Positions 53,810-62,641 of a DNA stretch of 64,000 nt are shown here, in pieces. The DNA is taken from assembly GCA_049318625.1 (NCBI GenBank), contig JBMOGA010000008.1, forward strand, positions 1 through 64,000, written 5' to 3'. Position numbers and translations under genes: made by a program. How positions within the stretch are numbered: position 1 is the stretch's first letter; each line of letters begins with the position of its first letter. Under the pieces are notes generated by a model. It was not told the origin of the DNA, made no database searches, and was given only the letters and a program-made list of their open reading frames with translations. The DNA is from JBMOGA01 sp049318625. Its GTDB lineage: Bacteria > Pseudomonadota > Alphaproteobacteria > Rhizobiales > Hyphomicrobiaceae.

Positions 53810-54583
53810 TTATTTGGCCGTGTACCCGCCGTCGACGGCGATTATCTGGCCGGTGACGTAATGGCTCGCCCGCGCGGCGAGGAAGATGGTGGCGCCGTCG
53901 AGGTCGGCCAGTTGGCCGTTGCGGCCGATGGCGGTCATGCGGGCGTGGTGGTCGGCGACCTTGGCATCGGCGAACACCGCCGCGGTCAACTCGGTGGGGA
54001 AGAACCCTGGTGCGATCGCGTTGGCGACGATGCCGTGGCGCGACCACGCCTCGGTCATGGCGCGGGTCAACTGGCCGATGCCGGCCTTGGAGGCGCCATA
54101 GGGCATGCCGTTCGGGAAGGCCCGGAACGTCTGCAGCGAGGCGATGTTGATGATGTTGCCCTGCCCCTTGGCGATCATGGCGGGGACGAGCGCGCGGGCC
54201 AGGAAGAACGGCACCGAGAGATTGAGCGTGAGCGTGGTGTTCCAGACCTCGGCCGTGAGGGCGTCCGGCGGCAGGCGCGGATTGATGCCCGCGGCGTTGA
54301 CGAGGATGTCCGGCGCGCCGAACGGCGTGCTCGCGGCTGCGGCGACGCCGTCCAGACGATCGAGATCGAGCAGATCGGCGTCGAGCGCACACGCCCGCCC
54401 GCCCGTCTCCGCGATGTCCGCCACCGCGGCGTCGAGCTGCGCGCGGCGGCGGGCGAGCAGCACGACGGCGGCGCCGGCCCGTGCCAGCGTCGTGGCCATG
54501 TGCCGGCCGATGCCGCTCGATGCGCCGGTCACCAGGGCGACACGGCCGGCGAGGGAGAAGAGTTCGGCGACGAACTGTGTCAT
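53810..54583 (-). CDS. SDR family oxidoreductase (gluconate 5-dehydrogenase-like)
   Basis: A 257-residue classical SDR: GASSGIG, VNAAG in place of NNAG, the catalytic Ser in NIASLQ, YGASK, and the ending IAVDGGYTAK. The pattern resembles gluconate 5-dehydrogenase-type SDRs, and the co-transcribed zinc ADH suits a sugar-acid interconversion pair (inference). Its start overlaps the stop of a small upstream open frame by ATGA. Confidence 0.9.
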   Translation of the reverse strand: MTQFVAELFSLAGRVALVTGASSGIGRHMATTLARAGAAVVLLARRRAQLDAAVADIAETGGRACALDADLLDLDRLDGVAAAASTPFGAPDILVNAAGINPRLPPDALTAEVWNTTLTLNLSVPFFLARALVPAMIAKGQGNIINIASLQTFRAFPNGMPYGASKAGIGQLTRAMTEAWSRHGIVANAIAPGFFPTELTAAVFADAKVADHHARMTAIGRNGQLADLDGATIFLAARASHYVTGQIIAVDGGYTAK

Positions 54584-54924
54584 GGCATCAACTCCGCACC
54601 GGATCGACCGTGTCGAAGGTGGCGCCGGTCGCCGTAGGTCGCCGTCGGCAGGTATTCGATGGCCATGGCTGTCTTGCTGCTCTGCTCAAAGAGGCACCGT
54701 GAGGGCCGGCTTCGTTCGTGCGCCGCAGGGAAGACGGTGATGTTGTCCTCCCATTGGCGGACTGAGAAGTGGAGGGAGCGGATATAGCAGACGTGCTTGC
54801 GGCGCATGGGCCGGGTTTCCTCGACGGCCCAGCGCTCGGCCGCGCCGGGCTCGACCACCGCGCCGAGGGCGCTGGCCCGGATCGGTGCCGTGGCGGCTGG
54901 TAAGTGGGCACAGGACGCCATCAC
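54580..54924 (-). CDS. hypothetical small protein, uncertain
   Basis: A 114-residue open frame whose stop overlaps the SDR start by ATGA. Its middle part (RPMRRKHVCYIRSLHFSVRQ onwards) has C/G third-position codon bias typical of genes here, but the ends do not look coding and no domain is recognised. It may be a genuine small leader gene of the SDR/ADH operon, a remnant, or chance. No better candidate is seen in the 375-base gap. Confidence 0.35.
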   Translation of the reverse strand: MMASCAHLPAATAPIRASALGAVVEPGAAERWAVEETRPMRRKHVCYIRSLHFSVRQWEDNITVFPAAHERSRPSRCLFEQSSKTAMAIEYLPTATYGDRRHLRHGRSGAELMP

Positions 54925-54958
54925 ATCCGCGGCCGCATCGGGCCGCCGGGGGCGGCGG

Positions 54959-56170
54959 TCACTTGATCTTCCGGAATGTGAAATCGCAGGGGCGCAGTTC
55001 GATGCGGGAGCCGGTGCCGCTGGTCGCCGCGAATTTGGCCGCGATCGTGAACGTGTAGGCGAGGCCCGGGGGCGCGCGGCCGACGGTCAGGCTCGAATGG
55101 CCGGAGATCCCGTCGGCTGCGATGGTGCTGGTGCCATCGGGGCCGACGTTGCCTTCGAGCTTGAGGTAGCCGGGCTTGCCGGCTTCTCCGCGCGCGGCGA
55201 GGAACCGGCCGTCCTGGACCCGGCCTGAGAACGTCGTCCGGTAGCCTTTGGCATCGCGACTCGGCGCACAGGTCTGGGTGACCTCCCAGAGCCCGTCGAA
55301 CGGGGTTGGCGGGGGCGCCTTCCCGTCGAGCGGCGCCATGTGGCGCACGGCCGGGGGAGCGGCGAGAGCGATCTGGGGAGCGGGCCTCGGCGCCGTCTCG
55401 GCCCCGTCCGGCGCGACGAAGTAGAAATCACCTTCCAGGGACGAGTTGTCCCAAGGCGTCTGCGCGTTGGCCGTGGCGCGGCGGACCTCCGAGCGAACCA
55501 GCGTGAGCAAGCGGCGCACTTCGAGGCCCGGGGTTGCGATATGGCGCAGCAGCGCCGATGTGAAGGGGCTGTTGACGCTGTCGCCGTCGGCGTCGGCGGC
55601 AACGGCGCCGGGGGCGGCCGCGAATGCGATCAGTGTGCCGACGGCCGCCTGCACCTGGCCGAGGCCCGCGCGGACCGACATGCCCCGACCGCCCGTGGCC
55701 AGCCGGGCGCGGAAGGGATTGTCGCGGCAGGCATCGAGGAACACCAGATTGACCAGGGCGCGGCCCGCGGTCTGTTCCAGCACGGCCTCCAGGTCGATCG
55801 CCTCGAAGCGCAGGTCGCGCGGGGCGACCACTTGCGTATCGGCCGGCAACAGCCAGTTGCGGCCGTCAACCTCGACGGCATGGCCGGCATAATAGAACAG
55901 CGCGGCCTCCGCTCCGGCCGCCTCCGACCCGAACTTGCGGATGGCGCGTTCGATCTCCGTGCGGCCGCCGTCGGTCACGACATCGACCGCGAATCCGACG
56001 TTCTGCAGCGCCTGTCCGATCCCGCGCGCGTCGTTGACGGCGTTGGGCAGTGGCGCGACATGCCGATACCCCCCGACGCCGACGACCAGGGCGACGCGCT
56101 TCGGGGCCGCCCACGCCGGTTCCGCAAGGCCGGCGAGCAGGACGATCAGGGCTCCGACCAGCTTCCACAT
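54959..56170 (-). CDS. secreted caspase family (metacaspase-like) protein
   Basis: A 403-residue protein with a signal peptide (about 1-22, ending PAWAAP). The caspase-fold domain (about 24-245) has its catalytic dyad intact: His97 in YYAGHAVE and Cys148 in FLDACRDNP. PNAVNDARGIGQAL is the family start motif. After a Pro/Ala-rich linker (about 270-295) comes a roughly 110-residue C-terminal domain (FDGLWEVTQTCAPSRDAKG, then GRVQDGRF and SSLTVGRAPPG) that looks beta-rich and holds a possible disulphide pair. Bacterial relatives are cysteine peptidases with Arg/Lys preference or of unknown role. It acts outside the cytoplasm. Confidence 0.85.
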   Translation of the reverse strand: MWKLVGALIVLLAGLAEPAWAAPKRVALVVGVGGYRHVAPLPNAVNDARGIGQALQNVGFAVDVVTDGGRTEIERAIRKFGSEAAGAEAALFYYAGHAVEVDGRNWLLPADTQVVAPRDLRFEAIDLEAVLEQTAGRALVNLVFLDACRDNPFRARLATGGRGMSVRAGLGQVQAAVGTLIAFAAAPGAVAADADGDSVNSPFTSALLRHIATPGLEVRRLLTLVRSEVRRATANAQTPWDNSSLEGDFYFVAPDGAETAPRPAPQIALAAPPAVRHMAPLDGKAPPPTPFDGLWEVTQTCAPSRDAKGYRTTFSGRVQDGRFLAARGEAGKPGYLKLEGNVGPDGTSTIAADGISGHSSLTVGRAPPGLAYTFTIAAKFAATSGTGSRIELRPCDFTFRKIK

Positions 56171-56333
56171 GGCGCGATGACCCGTTTGCCTCTTCCAATT
56201 CAATTACGCGACAATCCATGGCTGTGCCAAGTCTCCCAGGGAACACCGTAAAGCTCGCAACGGGGACCTTTCGAAGCGGGGCTCGCCGCGACCGGCCGGC
56301 ATCGGTAGAGTGGCGCAAAACGGGAGGACCGAC

Positions 56334-57080
56334 ATGGCGGACGTATTGATCATCACCGGTGCGAGCCGGGGCATCGGCGCGGCGACGGCGCGGCTCGCAG
56401 GCGCGCGCGGCTGGGCGGTCGCGGTCAACTACAATGCCAGCGCCGCCGCGGCCGAGCAGGTCGTCCGGGACATCGAGGCAACCGGCGGGCGGGCGATCGC
56501 CGTCAAGGCCGACGTCTCCACCGAGGCCGGGGCGGTTCACTTGTTCGCCGAAGTCGACCGGCGTCTCGGCCGGGTCAAGGGCCTGTTCAACAACGCCGGC
56601 ACGGTTCACGTTGCCAAGCCGCTGCAGGAGATGACCGCGGACGAAGCCGATGCATTGTGGCGCACCAACATCACAAGCCAGATCCTGTGTGCCCGCGAGG
56701 CCGCCAAGCGCATGTCGACGCGCAGCGGAGGCCCCGGCGGGGCCATCGTCAACATGTCGTCGGCGGCGGCCTACATCGGCGGCGGCGGCGGCCTGTTGAT
56801 GTACGCGGCGTCGAAGGGGGCGATCGACACGCTGACGCGCGGCATGTCCTCCGAGCTCAGCCCCCAGGGCATCCGCGTCAATGGCGTGCGGCCGGGGCTG
56901 ATCGAGACCACCATCCACGATGCGACCGGCGTCGAGAACCGCATTCAGAAGCTGCTGCCGTCCGTCCCGATGGGTCGCAGCGGTCAGCCCGAGGAAGTCG
57001 GCGAGGCGGTGCTCTGGCTGCTGTCGGACGCGGCGTCCTATGTGACCAACACGTTCGTCGACATCGGCGGCGGACGGTGA
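56334..57080 (+). CDS. SDR family oxidoreductase
   Basis: A 248-residue classical SDR: GASRGIG, NNAG, the catalytic Ser in NMSS, YAASK, and the ending VDIGGGR. The short form resembles glucose 1-dehydrogenase/FabG-like enzymes. The ATG follows CGGGAGGACCGAC. Its stop overlaps the GTG start of the MFS gene as GTGA, and a deacetylase-like gene follows, so the three form an operon. Confidence 0.92.
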   Translation: MADVLIITGASRGIGAATARLAGARGWAVAVNYNASAAAAEQVVRDIEATGGRAIAVKADVSTEAGAVHLFAEVDRRLGRVKGLFNNAGTVHVAKPLQEMTADEADALWRTNITSQILCAREAAKRMSTRSGGPGGAIVNMSSAAAYIGGGGGLLMYAASKGAIDTLTRGMSSELSPQGIRVNGVRPGLIETTIHDATGVENRIQKLLPSVPMGRSGQPEEVGEAVLWLLSDAASYVTNTFVDIGGGR

Positions 57081-58285
57081 CAATCGAGGGGCGCCGCGCC
57101 GGTCCCGTCTGGCTGGCGGTCGGCGGGCTGCTGGCGCTGGCGGCGGCGATCGGCATCGGCCGCTTCGTCTACACGCCGATCCTGCCGCCGATGATGGCCG
57201 ACCTCGGTCTCACGAAGAGCGAGGCCGGGTTGATCGCCTCGGCCAACTTCGTCGGCTACCTGCTCGGAGCTATCGCGGGAAGTGCTGCCGTGCCGCAGGG
57301 CTCGGAGCGGCGGTTTCTGCTGGCCGCTCTGGCGATCAGCGCGCTGACGACCGCAGCCATGGCGGCCGTATCGTCGGTCATGGCGATGGCGGCGCTGCGC
57401 TTCGCTGGTGGCCTCGCCAGCGCGTTCGTCATGGTGTTCGCGTCGACGCTGGTACTGGAGCGCCTCGCCGCCCAGGGCCGGGCCAATCTCGCCGACGTCC
57501 ACTTCGCCGGGGTCGGGGCCGGCATTGCCGCCTCGGCGGTACTGGTCGCGGCTCTGGGCGCCGCCGGGGCCGACTGGCGGCAGCTGTGGTGGGGCTCCGG
57601 ACTGCTGGCGGCAGGCGGTCTCGCCGCCGTCGCCGCGCTCGTGCCGGCCGCCGGGGCGCGCCCGGCAACCGCCGCCGCGGGATCGCGCTTGTCTGGCGCC
57701 CAGCGTGCGACGCTCGCGCGCTATGCCCTCGCCTACGGACTGTTCGGCTTCGGCTACGTGATCACCGCGACCTTCCTGGTCGCGATCGTGCGGGGCGATC
57801 CCACCATGCGGCCGCTGGAACCGGTGGTGTGGATTCTGGTCGGCGTGACGGCAGCGCCTTCGGTGGCGATCTGGGGGCGGATCGGGCGGCGGATCGGGAT
57901 CGGCCTCGCCTTCGCCATCGCCTGCGTGATCGAGGCCGTCGGCATTCTGGCGTGCATCTGGCCGGGCGGTCCGTTCGGCGCCAGCGTCGCCGCCCTGGTG
58001 CTCGGCGCCACCTTGATGGGCATCACGGCTCTCGGACTGATGGGCGCGCGCGCACTGGCGCCGGCCAATCCGCGGCGGATCCTCGCGCTGATGACGGCGG
58101 CATTCGGATCGGGTCAGATCGTCGGACCGATCGCCGCCGGGTTCGTCTTCGACCTCACGGACAGCTTCGCGATGCCGACACTCGGCGCCGCCGTCGCACT
58201 GCTGGCTGCGGCGGCCATCGTGCCCCGTGAAGGCGCTATCTCGACCGGCGGCGCGACGGTATCGTCGGCGAGCCCTTCACAGTGA
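57077..58285 (+). CDS. YbfB/YjiJ family MFS transporter
   Basis: A 402-residue major facilitator protein with twelve predicted helices. The N-terminal IGIGRFVYTPILPPMM motif is characteristic of the YbfB/YjiJ group. GTG is the start; it overlaps the SDR stop (GTGA). Such proteins are presumed exporters or importers of small molecules; the substrate is unknown. Its place between an SDR and a histone-deacetylase-like amidohydrolase suggests that the operon takes up and processes an acetylated or amide compound (inference). Confidence 0.86.
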   Translation: MTIEGRRAGPVWLAVGGLLALAAAIGIGRFVYTPILPPMMADLGLTKSEAGLIASANFVGYLLGAIAGSAAVPQGSERRFLLAALAISALTTAAMAAVSSVMAMAALRFAGGLASAFVMVFASTLVLERLAAQGRANLADVHFAGVGAGIAASAVLVAALGAAGADWRQLWWGSGLLAAGGLAAVAALVPAAGARPATAAAGSRLSGAQRATLARYALAYGLFGFGYVITATFLVAIVRGDPTMRPLEPVVWILVGVTAAPSVAIWGRIGRRIGIGLAFAIACVIEAVGILACIWPGGPFGASVAALVLGATLMGITALGLMGARALAPANPRRILALMTAAFGSGQIVGPIAAGFVFDLTDSFAMPTLGAAVALLAAAAIVPREGAISTGGATVSSASPSQ

Positions 58286-58316
58286 GTCCGCGAGCGATCG
58301 ACCGCACGAGGCGATG

Positions 58317-59375
58317 ATGGATGTCTTCTTCTCCGAGACGCAGCTCGACCATGCCCCGCAGCAGTTCATGGTGGCGGGCCGGATCGTCGCCCCGGTCGAG
58401 ACGCCGGACCGGGCCGATCGTCTGCGCAGCCGGCTGAAATCCGCCGGTCTTGCGATCGTGACACCGGTGGACCGTGGCCGCGGGCCGATCGCTGCGGTCC
58501 ACGCCAGCGACTATCTCGATTTCCTGTCGGTGGCGCATGCCGAGTTCCGGCTTCTGCCGGGTGCCGGCGTCGAGGTGCTGGCGAACGTCCATCCCTATGC
58601 CGGCGCGGGCGCCGATCTGGCCCCGCGCGAGCGGCCGCGGCCGGCCGGCATCGTTGCCCGAGCCGGGTGGTATCTGGGCGACATGGCGGTGGGGATCGGC
58701 CCGAGCACGTGGCCGGCCGCCTATGCATCGGCGCAATCGGCTATCGCGGCGGCGGAAGCGGTCGTGGGCGGCGCCCGGGAGGCCTTCGCGCTGTGCCGGC
58801 CGCCCGGCCATCACGCCTACAGCGACCGGGCGTCGGGGTTCTGCTTTCTGAACAGCGCCGCCATCGCCGCCGAGGTGCTGCGCACGCGGTTCGGCCGCGT
58901 CGCCGTTCTCGATTTCGATACCCACCACGGGGACGGCACACAGGCCATTTTCTACCGGCGCGGCGATGTGTTCTATGGGTCGACCCACACCGATCCGGAT
59001 GCCTACTACCCCTATTTCAGCGGCTATGCGGACGAGGTGGGCTATGGCGAGGGCAACGGCGCCAACCTGAACGTGCCGCTGGCCCCGGGCAGCGGCGATG
59101 AGGCGTTTCTGGACGCCAACCAGCGCCTGATCGTCGCGGCACTCGCGGCCGGAGCGGAGGCGCTGGTCGTCTCGGCCGGCTGGGACGCCCACCAGTCGGA
59201 CCCGTTGTCGCGGCTCGCCGTGACGACCGGCGCCTACCGTACGCTCGGCGATCTGTACGGCGAGTTGCCGCTCCCCACCGTGCTGGTGCAGGAGGGGGGC
59301 TATTCTCTGGCCGCCATCGACGAGATCGTGCCGGCTTTTCTCGGCGCCTTTCTCAATGAACGCCGATCGCCTTGA
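58317..59375 (+). CDS. histone deacetylase family protein (acetylpolyamine amidohydrolase-like)
   Basis: A 352-residue arginase/deacetylase-fold zinc enzyme. The active-site segments RPPGHHAY, DFDTHHGDGTQ (zinc Asp/His) and SAGWDAHQSDP (zinc Asp) and a late EGGYS Tyr are all present. Bacterial members deacetylate acetylpolyamines or other small N-acetyl amides, releasing acetate. GAGG lies 5 bases before the chosen ATG. It ends 4 bases past the first possible start of the next open frame. Confidence 0.9.
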   Translation: MDVFFSETQLDHAPQQFMVAGRIVAPVETPDRADRLRSRLKSAGLAIVTPVDRGRGPIAAVHASDYLDFLSVAHAEFRLLPGAGVEVLANVHPYAGAGADLAPRERPRPAGIVARAGWYLGDMAVGIGPSTWPAAYASAQSAIAAAEAVVGGAREAFALCRPPGHHAYSDRASGFCFLNSAAIAAEVLRTRFGRVAVLDFDTHHGDGTQAIFYRRGDVFYGSTHTDPDAYYPYFSGYADEVGYGEGNGANLNVPLAPGSGDEAFLDANQRLIVAALAAGAEALVVSAGWDAHQSDPLSRLAVTTGAYRTLGDLYGELPLPTVLVQEGGYSLAAIDEIVPAFLGAFLNERRSP

Positions 59376-59419
59376 TTTTGTACCGCAGCGGCCTTCACTT
59401 GCGGTCCGGTCTTGCAACG

Positions 59420-60658
59420 ATGGATCTGCTCCTCATGCGCCTGCGACTCTGTCTGCTGGTCGTCCTCGGTCTGTTGCCCACGATGGCATCGGCCAACACG
59501 CCCCCTCCCCCGGCTGCCTCGCGCAACTGCCAGAACAGTGGCACGTTCGAAGCGTGGCTCGAGAAATTCCGCGCCGAGGCGGCCAAGGCTGGCATTTCCA
59601 GGCCGACCCTGACCAGCGCGCTCGACGGCATGACGCTCGACCCCTCGATCATCTCGCGCGACCGGCGGCAGAGCTTTTTCTCGCAGACCTTCGCCGAGGT
59701 GGCATCCAAGCTCGCCACCAAGGGGCGCCAGCAGTCCGGTATTGCGGCGATCAAGAAGCATCAGACGCACTTCGCGAAGGCCGCCGAGAAGTACGGGGTT
59801 CCCGCCGCGCCGATCGCCGCCTTCTGGGCGCTGGAAAGCGACTTCGGGTCCGGCATGGGCAATCTACCGGTGCTGCGCTCGCTGGCGACGCTCGCCTACG
59901 ACTGCCGCCGCGGCGAGATGTTCCGGGGCGAGTTGCTGGCGGCCCTGCGCATCATCGATCGCGGCGACTTGAAGCCTGCCGAGATGATCGGCTCGTGGGC
60001 CGGCGAACTCGGCCAGACGCAGTTCCTGCCGACGCACTATTGGAATCATGCCGTCGACGGTGACGGGGACGGAAAGCGCGATCTGATGCGCAGTCCCGCC
60101 GACATTATCGCCTCGACGGCGGCGTTCATGGCGAGCCTCGGGTGGCGGCGCGGCGAGCCTTGGCTCGAGGAAGTGTCGGTGCCGGCGGAGTTGCGCTGGG
60201 AGCAGGCGGATCTCGCCATCCAACATCCCCGCAGCCAGTGGGCGAAGTGGGGCGTGAAGAAGGTGGGCGGGACGGCGCTCGCGGCCGATGCCATGCCGGC
60301 CTCGCTGCATCTGCCGATGGGGCGCAATGGGCCGGCCTTCCTCGCCTACCAGAACTTCCAGGTCTATCTGCAATGGAACCAGGCTCTCACCTACGCGACG
60401 ACGGCCGCTTATCTCGCCAACCGCATCGACGGCGCGCCACCCGTTTCGGCGGGACGCGCAGCGGTCGCGCCGTTCGGCCATCAGGAGATCCGCGATCTGC
60501 AGCAGATCTTGAAGAGCCGTGGTTTCTACGCGGGTGAGATCGACGGCAAGCTAGGTGCGGGATCGCGGGCTGCGGTGCGGGCCGCGCAGTTGAAGCTCGG
60601 CTTTCCGGCCGACGCTTATCCGACGCCGGAACTGCTGGAGCGGTTGAAGGCGAGATAG
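59420..60658 (+). CDS. lytic murein transglycosylase (MltB type) with peptidoglycan-binding domain
   Basis: A 412-residue secreted protein: signal peptide (about 1-26), MltB/SLT-type domain (about 43-330) with catalytic Glu139 in FWALESDFG, ELGQTQFLPTHYW and LRWEQAD, then a C-terminal peptidoglycan-binding domain (about 345-410, EIRDLQQILKSRGFYAGEID). It cleaves glycan strands to 1,6-anhydro ends. The start could be five codons further down (MRLRLCLLV). A GC-rich hairpin without T-tract follows the stop. Confidence 0.9.
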   Translation: MDLLLMRLRLCLLVVLGLLPTMASANTPPPPAASRNCQNSGTFEAWLEKFRAEAAKAGISRPTLTSALDGMTLDPSIISRDRRQSFFSQTFAEVASKLATKGRQQSGIAAIKKHQTHFAKAAEKYGVPAAPIAAFWALESDFGSGMGNLPVLRSLATLAYDCRRGEMFRGELLAALRIIDRGDLKPAEMIGSWAGELGQTQFLPTHYWNHAVDGDGDGKRDLMRSPADIIASTAAFMASLGWRRGEPWLEEVSVPAELRWEQADLAIQHPRSQWAKWGVKKVGGTALAADAMPASLHLPMGRNGPAFLAYQNFQVYLQWNQALTYATTAAYLANRIDGAPPVSAGRAAVAPFGHQEIRDLQQILKSRGFYAGEIDGKLGAGSRAAVRAAQLKLGFPADAYPTPELLERLKAR

Positions 60659-60833
60659 TTGCCCGGCGCCCGCCGCTTCGGGCGCGGGGCCCGACGTGGT
60701 TGCGGCCGGAGCGAGGCACCGGCCTTGCCGCACTTCCAGCAACCTCGCGCGAAACTTGCGGCCGCCCGCGCGCGGGATTACGCCGAATCGCCGGCGCGTC
60801 TATGGCTTGGACTAGGTGGACCGGAGGCGCGCC

Positions 60834-61010
60834 ATGTCGAAGCAGATTGCGATTGCTTCAACCCTCGTGGTGTTTGGCGTGGCGGGGCTGATGGCTTCGA
60901 CGCTGGTGGCTGAGCGTGCGAACTCTGCACCCCGGACCTACGACATGACGATGACCGTCGGCCGCGTGGACCTCACGAGCCGTACGAGCTTAGCCTGCCG
61001 AGAGACCTAA
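60834..61010 (+). CDS. small hypothetical protein with N-terminal hydrophobic helix
   Basis: A 58-residue protein, SKQIAIASTLVVFGVAGLMA forming a signal or membrane helix, then a polar tail with one Cys near the end. The ATG follows a good CGGAGGCGCGCC ribosome site. No family is recognised and little supports a function. Confidence 0.5.
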   Translation: MSKQIAIASTLVVFGVAGLMASTLVAERANSAPRTYDMTMTVGRVDLTSRTSLACRET

Positions 61011-61083
61011 CGGCTGGGGCGGGTCACGGTCGGAAGGGTCTGCGAGCCGGTTGCCGGCAAGACCGCTTCGGTCGAATAGAGGC

Positions 61084-61104
61084 GGGCGGCGCAGGGCGCC
61101 GCCC
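61084..61104 (+). terminator. hairpin, probable terminator after the small protein gene
   Basis: GGGCGGCGC (61084-61092), loop AGG, GCGCCGCCC (61096-61104), followed by TTCCCGTATTT. The T-tract is broken, so termination strength is uncertain; it may also end the opposing deacetylase transcript. Confidence 0.5.
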
Positions 61105-61113
61105 TTCCCGTAT

Positions 61114-61962
61114 TTACTGGCTCTGGATGGTCTTGACGATGCTGGAGGTCGGGCGGTCCGGTCCGACCACGACGCCCTTGGTCTCGGCCTTGGCGGCCTC
61201 GTCGAACTCGGCCAACGTGGTGGCGGAGCCCTTGGCCTTCATGTGGACGACCTTGTAGCCACCGGCCTTCAGCTCATCGAGCAGCGCCGGCAGCGCCTTG
61301 GCCGTGCTGGCCTGGAAATCGTGCATCAGGATGATGCCCTTGCCCTTCTTCTCGAGCTTCTGCATCACCGACTTCACGACGCCGTCGGCACTGCGGATCT
61401 TGAAGTCGAAGCTGTCGAGATCGTGCGAGAAGATCGCCAGATTGCGGGTGCCGAGATAGCTCACCTGCTCCTGCGGATCCTTCAGGAAGGGGAAGCGGAA
61501 GAACGGAGCCGGAGCGGCGCCGAGGCTCAGTTTGACGGCGCTCAGGCCCTTCTCGATCTCGGCGCGCGCCTTGTCCGGCGGGAGCTTGGCGAGGTCGGCG
61601 TGCGACCAGGTATGGGTGCCGATCGTGTGACCGCGGGTGGCGACGTCCTTGAGGATGTCGGGGTGATAGAGCGCGTGCTTGCCGATGGTGAAGAAGGTCG
61701 CCTTCACGCACTGGGCTTCAAGGGCCTCCAGTACCGCACGGGTGGACGGCCATGGGCCGTCGTCGAAGGTCAGCACGACCTCCTTCGGCATCAGGAAATC
61801 GTGGACCTTGTATTGCTCGAAACCGAAGCCCGGGCCGCCGGTCGTGTCGATCTCGACGGTGCGCGTCGTGCCGAGGGTGCCCGGCTTGGGACAGGCGGCC
61901 GCCGGTGCGGCCAGCAGCAGCGCTGCCGTGAGCGCCGTGGTCAAACGTGCGAGCAAACGCAT
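61114..61962 (-). CDS. secreted polysaccharide deacetylase (NodB homology)
   Basis: A 282-residue protein with a signal peptide (about 1-23) and a NodB domain. Motif 1 LTFDDGPWP gives Asp67 (base) and Asp68 (metal); motif 2 HTIGTHTWSH gives metal His117 and His121; FFRFPF is motif 3 and LMHDFQ the late His. It removes N- or O-acetyl groups from an envelope polysaccharide such as peptidoglycan, chitin-like or exopolysaccharide. The lytic transglycosylase gene nearby suggests a shared cell-wall theme. Confidence 0.88.
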   Translation of the reverse strand: MRLLARLTTALTAALLLAAPAAACPKPGTLGTTRTVEIDTTGGPGFGFEQYKVHDFLMPKEVVLTFDDGPWPSTRAVLEALEAQCVKATFFTIGKHALYHPDILKDVATRGHTIGTHTWSHADLAKLPPDKARAEIEKGLSAVKLSLGAAPAPFFRFPFLKDPQEQVSYLGTRNLAIFSHDLDSFDFKIRSADGVVKSVMQKLEKKGKGIILMHDFQASTAKALPALLDELKAGGYKVVHMKAKGSATTLAEFDEAAKAETKGVVVGPDRPTSSIVKTIQSQ

Positions 61963-62059
61963 AGGCGAATCCCCCAAGAGTTGCAGCGGTCGCGGCACCC
62001 TGTCTGCTTCGCTGCGATTGGGCAAGACCCGGGCGCCCGGTTTCTGACCGAGATTGGGG

Positions 62060-62641
62060 TCAGCGCGCCGGCTTCAGCCGGGCCTCGGTCGCATAGGGGG
62101 CGGTGGCGCTCAGCCAGGCCAGCAGCTCGCGCGGGTGCACGTCCGGCGGATGCACCGGATAGAAGGCGCGCTCGATCGTGCCCCTGTTCAGGACCAGAGT
62201 CAGCCGCATCAGGTAGCGCACACCACCGGTCTCGAACGTCGGCAGGCGCAGCGCGTCGCGCAGGGCGCCCGATTCGTCACTCAGGACCTCGAACGGCAGC
62301 TTGTTGCGCTCGACGAAGGCGCGTTGCCAGGACGTGCTCTGGCCCGACAGCGCGAGCACGCGGACGCCGATGCCCTCGAAGCCGGTGAAAAGGTTGGCCA
62401 CGGCGATCAGACCCGGCGTGGAGCCGTGGGCGCCTGGAATATCGTCCCAGCGCGGCGGGTTGTCGGCGCCCGGCTGGCCGGTCCACGGATAGACGAACAG
62501 GGCCGTGCGCTCGGCGATCTCGGACAGCACGATCGACCGGCCGCTGGTCGTCGGCAGGGCCATGGCCGGGATTGCGGTTCCTCGCACGAGATGGGCGGCG
62601 GCATCGTCGGCCACGGGGGCAGGCCAGGGCCACGCGTTCAT
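62060..62641 (-). CDS. peroxiredoxin-fold protein lacking catalytic cysteines
   Basis: A 193-residue protein clearly related to its upstream neighbour (VYPWTGQPG / AYPRTGQPG; GAHGSTPG / GARGCTPQ; FYPVHPPDVHP / FYPVFPPDRNA). At the peroxidatic position it has Ser74 and at the second Cys position Ile79; no Cys occurs anywhere in the chain. It therefore cannot be a normal peroxiredoxin. It may be a regulatory or binding subunit of the active copy. Start and upstream stop overlap by ATGA (62638-62641), so the two are translated together. Confidence 0.8.
   Translation of the reverse strand: MNAWPWPAPVADDAAAHLVRGTAIPAMALPTTSGRSIVLSEIAERTALFVYPWTGQPGADNPPRWDDIPGAHGSTPGLIAVANLFTGFEGIGVRVLALSGQSTSWQRAFVERNKLPFEVLSDESGALRDALRLPTFETGGVRYLMRLTLVLNRGTIERAFYPVHPPDVHPRELLAWLSATAPYATEARLKPAR

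Noticed and set aside
60666..60685. Hairpin GCGCCCG/CGGGCGC after the transglycosylase gene as a terminator
   Set aside because: No T-tract follows; short GC-rich inverted repeats are frequent in this sequence.
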